A stretch of 64,000 nucleotides of DNA, taken from contig NC_044009.1 of the NCBI RefSeq assembly GCF_900496995.4, forward strand, positions 47,104,005 to 47,168,004, read 5' to 3'. Position 1 is the first letter of the stretch. Every line of letters begins with the position of its first letter. The position numbers and the translations under genes are program-made. Source of the DNA: Aquila chrysaetos chrysaetos. Taxonomy: Eukaryota; Chordata; Aves; Accipitriformes; Accipitridae. The notes under the pieces were generated by a model. That model worked only from the letters and a program-made list of their open reading frames with translations, was not told the DNA's origin and made no database searches. Positions 56,301-64,000 of this stretch are shown here, in pieces.

Positions 56301-58300
56301 CCGCTTCCCTCCGGCGCTCTTTGAAGAGCATTAAGCTGCAGGAGGTACCTTCAGCAGCCCCTGCGATGTTATTTATATTTAGGATACACTCCTTAGGCAA
56401 CACGTGAGTGGAAGTGATCGGGGGCATTCGCTGCAAAGCAGACGGCCGCTGCACGGGGGCAAACACGAGATCTGCAGCATGGACGTGGGCTGTACGAAGA
56501 TGAGCCCGATGGCACAAGCCACGGAGCGCGGATAAGTTCAGAGAGAAGAGGTGGCCGGGTGACACTGGAGCTGCTTCATTCGCTTTTCTTTCCTGGGATT
56601 TTTGAAGCAGTTACGGTCTTGACGCATTGAGTTTACTGAGATATTTGGTGCTGGTCCTTTTGTGACTCCTCACACCTGCCCGGAGCTGTGGGTCACCTCC
56701 CGGCTCAGCCGTCGGACCCTTTCTGGGGTAAGTAGTTCCAATCTGGTTGGGGGGAAAGGAAACGAGATTTTTGTGGCCATACGGGAAAGCGAGGACAAAA
56801 GGAGGGAGCTGGGGCCCTCAGGGCCTGTCATCACCTCGGTGGCCACGAAAGACTTACGTACAGTAAGAATTACAGTTGCTGTAATGATGACTTAGCATCG
56901 TTGTCTGAAAAGATATCGAGTACCTTAACGTTACCCAGAGTTCGTGCTGCACGTTTTTACCCGTGCAGGTAGCTGGGGCTGCCTCCAAGGGTTGCTGGGG
57001 CTCCTCCTGCACCCCAATCTTGGCCAGGGTCACCCCACGGGGGTGGCACGGGGGTTGCAGGGACGGCTCTGCTCCGTGCTGCATTACGGGCTGTCGACCC
57101 CAGCTGGGTCTGGCCGGGGTGCGGGACTCGGCGAGGAACCCGGCAGAAATTGTTCATAGGTGGAGGGAATGGCAGGGGTGCAAATAGCTCCTGGAAGACC
57201 CTTTTATTTTTGTGTACATTCAGGTAAAAATAAATAAACCGTTGAGGTGTTACCGTGGCACACAGCCTACAAACTGGAAAACTGCCGGCATTTTGGAAGG
57301 CGATAGAAGGTTGTCTGTGCTTGAAGTTTGCAGTAAAATATTCCCATTTTCTTCTTGAATATCCTGTATATCTATCCACGTGCACATATAAAATTTTAAA
57401 ATTAACTCTGCTCCCCATGCTGAAACTAGTCATTACCGTACATTTTTTGTCTAATAAAACCATGTGATAATAATATTTTGACGTAATTTCAAAGACATGT
57501 TTGAGTAACGTTGTCGGAGGCTGTAAGCTGTATCAAGACTCCAAAGAGCCGAACAGCCGGGCACCTCCCTCGCTGTCCTTTTCCCGCTGGCGGTGCGTGA
57601 TTCGAAGGCAGCACAAAGGGACTTGTGCGAGCAGCGCCTTTCCCTGGCAGCGCTTCCTCCCCTGCGTGCGTATCATGTCATTGCATTCATCTCTGTGTGT
57701 TTATCGATCAGCTTTATTGAGCTGAATTTGACAGCGAGCACAGTGTCTCATACGAGAGCGGGCATAGCTTAACGCGTGGCGAAGAGCATTTTGGCTCTGA
57801 TTGCACGTTTAGGACTGGAAGCGAGTGCCTTATCTCCTCCGTTATCTCATCCCTTCTGATCCCTTGTGGATTATCTTAATATCCTTTGTATCCCACCTGA
57901 CCACTCATTTGGAAACACTTTGGATCGGGTATTGGCTTTGCTATTCAGTCTTCATTTGGGATTCCAGCAAAAATCAAACTGTAAATAATAAACAGAAGCA
58001 GGAGGCGTTTCTGTAGGACTGGGACACTAGAGGATGCTTGGGGAGAGACTACACACCTGAGACCCGGCTGCCTTCCCAAAGACTAGGAGATGTTGGGATG
58101 AAATAAAGCACAAATACCTTGCAAAGCATGGTCTCTGCTCCGAGGGACTGATAAGCTTGGTGAGGTGTTGGGAGGCAGGGAGGAAAAGAAAAAAGACTTT
58201 GCTGAGGTCTTGCAGTAGACCAGTAGCTCCGCTACTGTGTGGCAAACGTATGCCCCCATTTAATGAGTTTGTTAAATAATCCTGTTAAATAATTTAAGCA
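53321..58300. other. Intergenic, mixed composition
   Basis: No supportable gene. Holds a 26-nt T run at 54981-55006. Around 56970-57160 is GC-rich. AT-rich elsewhere. Confidence 0.55.
54981..55006 (+). repeat. Poly(T) run, 26 nt
   Basis: Twenty-six T in a row. On the minus strand this is a poly(A) run, which could mark a retrocopy tail, but I recognise nothing in the adjoining minus-strand sequence (left side, 54600-54980). Confidence 0.8.
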
Positions 58301-58319
58301 GCAGCGTCTCCTAAGAGCT

Positions 58320-59060
58320 GCTGCTGGAGCAGATGGGATGGGGGATGCGCAGCTGCAGCAAGGGTGCAGGAGGCACCCGAGGCCGTCCCCGCGTCGGGAT
58401 GAGGACATGCCAGCCCTGAGGACATCGCAGCCGGTGCGATGCAAGTGCTCCCCGCTACATTTCGGGGATACCTGCAGGTGCCGGGGGGAGCTCGGCCCCA
58501 GGAGGAGCAGCAGCAATCGGGGAGGCGCATCCAGCACATCGTCTGCTTCGGGTGCGCGGCTTTTGCCCCAGGGCAAAGCCAAGGGCAGGATGAAGGTCTA
58601 TTTTCCAGGCAAGAGTTTTCGCCGTGTTTGGCTCTGCTGCCTCTGTAAGAGCTGAGCAGCGCAACGACAGATTGTAAAGGGACTCAGGGCCCTGTAACTC
58701 TATCAGTTTTGATCAATTTTTCAGTCGAGTTAGTAATACACCAGAGAGCGTGTCAACGTGCTTTATGGAGGTCTGCAAGTGCCTACCATGGCTAATCCAT
58801 AAAGCTCAAATGGTTTCCTGGAAAACAGACATTTTGTTGTCACCATGAGGAGACTACTAAGCAGCGGGGGGCGGGGGGAAATAGAAGAAAAATACAGGGA
58901 GGCTGCAGTACCTGCTCGAGCTGCTGGGAACACCGCCAAGGATGGGCTCAGGGCAGCTGCCTGCAGCGTCCGACAGCCGGAGGGCGAAGGGGAACGGCCG
59001 CCGCTGCCGCCCCAGGGCCCCTTCAGCCCTCGGCCCTGCAGCCCTTCCACCCTCTCGCCC
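58320..59060. other. GC-rich patch with chance frames
   Basis: Two GC-rich stretches (58320-58600 and 58860-59050), the second with ggggggcggggggaaat. No splice-linked coding frame recognised. Confidence 0.45.
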
Positions 59061-62000
59061 AGGAAAAGCAAGTGCATTTCTGTTTATTTTTAATGAAATC
59101 TAGCAATCAATTTTTAGCAGTTCTTGGAGATGCAATTTAAAACACAAAACAGTCCCTGTCGCCTCTGCCCCCCCAGTCCTTAAAACATGGATTGCTATGA
59201 ACTGGTGGCATTAGCTCTAGGCTTTAAGCATATCGGGTAAGAAAGACATGTCATCACTTAAGTACTTGAATGGTTCTCCCAGTTTTCTGAATTTATCATT
59301 ATAATGTAAGATTATTTTACTTTCAGGGTATTTACCAAAGCATTTTTCTCAGACTTTCTGTCTGAGCTGGTTATTCTGCCTGAGACACGCTGACTCCTCC
59401 TTCCCTCCTCCCTGCCAGCTACTGAAAGCTTTTATGAAATTGCTTTTAAATGAACCCATTTTTTTACTTCTTTCAAAGCATCTTCTGTGTTTTGAACCCT
59501 GGAGTGCATTTTGGGTACCCCACTGTACTACAGAAGCTGGAATTTTACTGTTGAAAGAGCTGGGAGAGTTTTTTTCACATTCACTTGACTCCAGGAGCTG
59601 AGAATTAATAAAAGCACCAAATATCCTAACACTTAAGATAAAAATAGTAAGAGTGGGTGTTCACTGCAGAAGCCCAAGGTAAATGGCGGTCAGAGCTGAA
59701 AATTAATGTAGAGTAGGAGCCCTCCTCATTCCTTACGCCCTGTAGAATTACTTACACATTGCATGGATTCCCGCAGGCTGTATGCGCTCGTGGTATACAT
59801 CTATGGAGACCTTCTGTCCTAGACAGCAGGGCTAATCCTGCCTACACCTCTGCCAAACCAATCTTTCTGATTTTATCTCTCATTCATAGGAGAAATACGG
59901 ATTTCAAAGGCAGAGAAAAAAATTGCCTGGAGATTTGACTATTAAGCCTGAGGAAAAATCTCCTGGCTTTTTTCCACAGTAACTGTTCCAAAGTATAGCC
60001 ATTTTCAGAGATTACCAATTTGCTGAATACCTTTTTTTCCCCCACTGTGTTCAATATAAAGTACTTTTCCTTTCCACAGCCTATAAAAGACGACTAATCC
60101 GCAAACTGAAAGCCAAGTCCTTCACTCTTGCTTCTGCCGAGCCTTGAGAATAATATTCAGCAAGCAGTAATCGCATCGTAACAGTTGCCTAAGGCCTGGT
60201 TTGTACAGGATGAAAAGTGAGCGAGTGATAAGTTTCCAAATGACCTCTGTCAGCTCCGAAAAATAAAAAAGCAAAGACAACAACAGCCGGTGTTAACTGG
60301 AAAGGCCAGCTCAGGCACGACTAAACGGGGGTCCAAGTGTAAGTGAAAGAGCAGAAAAGTGTCCTTGCATCCCCATCTAGTGGCTTTTGATGAAATAAAT
60401 CTGTAGTCGCTTTCGTTTGGACATTTTCTCCTCTACCTGTTAATGCGATCTGCCAAATGATAGACGAGCACGTTGCTAAACTTGCATCAGAAGTGCTGAG
60501 CTGACTCAATGCTGCTTGATTTGATGCATTTCTTCGGATTTAATTTTTCATAAATACTTTTCAGTAAGTGTTCAGGCTTTCAAAGTGGTTTTCTCCATCT
60601 CTGCTCACTTTGTGGGCAGAGCCAAAGGGACCAGCTGCCACGCTCCAGGGGACCAACGGGCATGTTTGCTGCCTGGTATAAATACCAGGGTTTCAGAGAT
60701 GACAGAACATACTGCGAATGGAAAGGAAACATTAACCCAACTTTCAAAGAAATGTTAATTTAGCTAAGGATATTATTTTAAGAGCAGGACAAACCAGAAA
60801 GATTCACAGAAGATCAGCCAAAGCTTCTGTGAAAGGTGTGCATCCCGCGTTGGACTCGTGCCCGCTTTCCCACCGTTTGCTCTCTGTTTACCCAGAAAAG
60901 GGCTACTCCTCGTCTTAGTTCCATTGATGGCATAAAAAGAAATATTCTGGTTTTGTAACAGATTTTTCCTCGGCAGAGTGGCTTCTCCTGGGGTACTTTG
61001 GCTGCTCGGAGCGTTCAGGCCTCTTCCCTTCGGAGGTAGCGCAGTGTCATGCATGCCGTGATGGCTGGGCTCGGACTTGCTTTAAGAGGAGGTAGGTAAA
61101 CAGGACTTCAGTTCTGATCCTCCATTTCAGGTGCAATTGAAACGTAATAATCAGTGACATTAAGAATTCAATGCTACTTTTGTGTTACCTGCTCTCTGAG
61201 CTCTTTATGGCCCTTATGGGAGCTCAGCACCGGTGGGTCCCTGGGTCTGCCAGCGGTTCGCATCACCTTGCAATGTGCCGTGATTAATCCAAACCGCCCA
61301 GCTGTACCTCCTGCACCTGCAGACTTACTTGCTCCCAGTTACAGGCTGGTTGGTGAGCCCCGCTGAAGCACAGGAGCATTGATTTAGCACACCGGCACCA
61401 CCGAGAAACCTTAGGAAAAAGCAAAGCTCCCACGGTGCCGAGCTCCCTTGGCTGTACCCCTTCCTCAGCTGCCCCAGCCCTGGGAGGGTCCCTTGGTTTC
61501 TTGCCAAAAACTCCTGTCCCCGTTAGTCCGTCCTCTTGACCAAGAAAAATTCTCAGGGACCGGTCTCCATGGCCTTACTATTTGCACTGCTGACTTTGAG
61601 CCAGGGACAAAACCTCTTTCGCTGGCAATTCTCCACGTTTCCGTACAGCGGGGTTTGCAAATGCCCTGGTTTTGGAGCACTGTACCTGTCAGATGTGTTT
61701 AATCCTGCTGATGCTGTACTCCCAGCAGCACGGGTACAGCCGGGGAAAGTTTAATTCTGAGCGTATTTTCCCAGCTGAAGACCTGTGAGCTCTTTAGGGG
61801 TAAAAGGCACACTTTACCGTACCTGTCTTTGCTCTCAGAGAGATTTTCTTTTGAACGCTTTTTGGTGTGTAGAGCAAAAGCTGGTCTTCACCTTGAATCA
61901 AAGAGCCTTTTCTGAAGGTGGTCACGTTGGACTCTCCCTCTGCCCTTACCTTAGCTCTGTAATTACAACTACATGAGATATGACCTCTAGTCAAATAGTT

Positions 62001-62800
62001 TGAAAAAGGTGATTTTAAAAGGTCTGGAAGAACTGCACCAGCAGCCAGGCTTTAATAAAAAGGCACGAAGGGCTGCGTTAAAAAGAATAATTGATCTCCA
62101 GATCTAGGTGCTTCGGTTTTTTGGGGGAGGGTGAATTGAAACGCAGCTGGAACAGCCAGGCCCAGCAGCAGTGAGAGCTGTTTCCCCTGGGGAGGGATGG
62201 GTTCTGCTTCTCCAGTGTCATCTTTTTCAGTATTTATCAAAAGCCATATTCTTTTTCCTATAGGAAAAAAACTGTATACACTTATAAAAACAAATACTGC
62301 TGCTCGAACTCCAAGATCTACTGCTGCCCAGGAGGTGTTAAATATTTAATAGGATTAATGCAAAACAAAATTTCTTCCTTTAATGAGAAATCTTGTCTTT
62401 AACTATCAGGAAAACGGGTGCTACAAAAATGCTGGTTATCTTCCTCTCTACCAGAACTTGCCTAGTGCAGAATAATGGGTTTGCACCAAATACTTCACTC
62501 AGGAGAGTACAGAAATTGCTGGCTATACCTTAGAACATTTGTCTGGGAAACTGAAAATATCTAACTGATGAAACCGCTTTCATTAAAAAAGGAAACACCG
62601 CTGCAGAAGAAAAGAGCTCCGCTCACAAGAAAATCAAAGTTACATTACATGGGCCTTAATTAGTTGTTCTATGTGCCGCTGGGAGGATCTCAAAAAATAA
62701 ACTAGTAATGCTATGAGGAACTCTGTAAAAATGCCAAGGACCTTCCTGACATTCATCGGCCTAAACGCTGATCACTATTTAGAAGATAAATTCCTTGAAA
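59061..62800. other. Intergenic, no feature recognised
   Basis: AT-rich to average composition. I see no coding exon, RNA gene or transposon that I can support. Confidence 0.5.
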
Positions 62801-62819
62801 GTTGATTTCCAAACCCCTG

Positions 62820-63640
62820 GACTTTCCTGCCTGGAGGCGCAGGTCCGAGGCGTGTCGTGGCGGGCTGATGGAGATGGAGCGTCGAGGGGGCTCGGCACCG
62901 AGGGCGATACCAGCCTCGGGCAGGCTCGCTCCTGCGAAAAGAAGCGAACGACCTATTTCTGCAGGATCAGCCCAAACCTGACCTCCGCAGCTGCAGCGTG
63001 TGGGGAAAAACACTGTTGCTTTGTTCTTCTCGCACTGCAGCCCCGCTCCGGCTTTAGCCATCACCTCACTGATCCAAAACCCCAGCTTTTTCACTTTGCA
63101 CGAAAAACACGGTTCAGAGCGGATTTAGTCACGAGCTCGACCAGAACAACCGAAAGCGAACGGCGTGCGGGGGGTACGTCCTCCAAAACCACCACCCTGC
63201 CGCCAATTCCTGCCGGCGCAGGCAGCTGCCCACAATGTGCTCTTGTTTCCAGCGCCGGGGGAACAAAGGCTGTTGTTGTAGGCTAATGCCAGCTCAGTTG
63301 TGGCATGAGCCTACGTGGGTTGTTGGAGCTGGAAGGGGACACGGGGGGGGGGAACCGGGGAGGGGTATCAGCCCCCAGTGGATGTACAAGGAGGTTTCCG
63401 AGGGCTGTGCGGCTCCTGGATGCCGGAGGGTTCTCTACAGCTCCTGTTGCTCCGGGGAGGTACGTCTTTCTGCTGGGACCTGTGGGGTGTCCATCCTTGG
63501 TGGTGGCATGGGGGGGGGGGGGTCAGGGGTGCCTGGGCCGGAGCGGGTGATGTTGTGGCTTAACTGGGAGGAGGCAGAGGTGGCTGGGGGACAGGAGGGA
63601 GCTGCAGCTGCAGCGTGCGGGGCTCGGCTGAGAAACGCCA
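62820..63640. other. GC-rich patch with G runs
   Basis: CpG-containing on the left (62830-63240) and strongly G-rich on the + strand on the right (63320-63620), including 13 G in a row at 63510-63522. Frames here are composition-driven. The rest of the window to 64000 shows nothing I recognise. Confidence 0.5.
63335..63365 (+). promoter_or_regulatory. Predicted G-quadruplex
   Basis: G tracts at 63335-63338, 63343-63352, 63357-63360 and 63362-63365, loops of 4, 4 and 1 nt. Intergenic; function unknown. Confidence 0.55.
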
Positions 63641-64000
63641 GGTGCCATCCACCGGTGCACGGTTGGTGTCTGGGGGCCGGCGTCTCTGCTGGAAATATTT
63701 AGGGATGGAAATGGCTGATGTAAAATCACTGCCTGGGTGGTCAAACAGCATCAGGACTCAAATCTGCATTTTTAGAGCTGGTGAAGAGGTTCTGGGCTTC
63801 CCTCACCTTTGATTTGAATATTTTAGTTAAGAGCAGCGATGTGGCCATTTCTAGCTTAACGTGCTGCTGCGAACCTGCCTCGGGGTGGAGATAGATAACT
63901 TAAATCCATTTGGAAGCCAAATCTAGTACAAACCCAGACAGGTCACTTGATAGTGAAGCATCCTCACCTGAAAGCACGATCCCTGGTCTTGGTGGGGCAG

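Noticed and set aside
42086..64000. Neighbour gene HNMT (next to THSD7B in human)
   Set aside because: I looked for its methyltransferase motifs in the listed frames and found none. It may lie outside the window.
1..64000. CRISPR arrays, operons, riboswitches, bacterial signals
   Set aside because: No regularly spaced repeats and clear spliceosomal exon structure; this is vertebrate nuclear DNA.

Overview
This window is vertebrate nuclear DNA, almost certainly from a bird. It carries the 3' part of one large, intron-rich gene on the + strand. It also holds a decayed CR1 LINE, of the type that dominates bird genomes, and a solo LTR with the sequence character of a common bird endogenous retrovirus family. 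There are no operons, rRNAs, convincing tRNAs or CRISPR arrays. Most open frames are chance frames in introns and intergenic DNA.

The gene is the C-terminal third of a thrombospondin type-1 domain-containing 7 protein, best matched to THSD7B. The C-terminus decides the paralogue: the membrane segment runs ...[17 protein letters not shown] and the tail ends in [13 protein letters not shown] placed thirteen coding exons (called A to M here) between 2775 and 41024. All have GT donors and AG acceptors and compatible phases. Together they give 1686 nt, which is 561 codons plus a TAA stop. They encode the last TSP1 modules, a short Cys-rich (EGF-like) stretch, a stalk, one membrane helix and a short cytoplasmic tail. 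The 5' two thirds of the gene lie to the left of the window.

Layout: 1-2774 is intron. Exons A and B (2.8-3.8 kb) are followed by an 11-kb intron with a sense-oriented solo LTR (5473-6066). Exon C (14.9 kb) is followed by exons D and E inside a sharp CpG island (about 16.13-17.35 kb) with a strong G-quadruplex motif in the short intron between them. Exon F (23.6 kb) sits in a second, smaller CpG-rich patch. Exons G-J are clustered at 28.9-30.9 kb, with an 89-nt intron between H and I and a MIR-like SINE relic near 30.6 kb. Exon K (32.5 kb) is followed by a 6.3-kb intron carrying an antisense CR1 (about 35.77-38.69 kb) that has lost its 3' half. Exons L (membrane helix) and M (tail, stop) complete the gene at 39.0-41.0 kb, with a 3' UTR that probably runs to about 42.1 kb.

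From about 42.1 kb to the end I see no supportable coding gene. The region is AT-rich at first, with several CpG-rich patches from 50 kb on that could be orphan CpG islands or promoters of unseen transcripts. I found no evidence of a wholly new biological system. The most interesting points are the abrupt change in base composition across exons C to G, the intronic G-quadruplex, the 3'-truncated CR1, and the downstream CpG patches.
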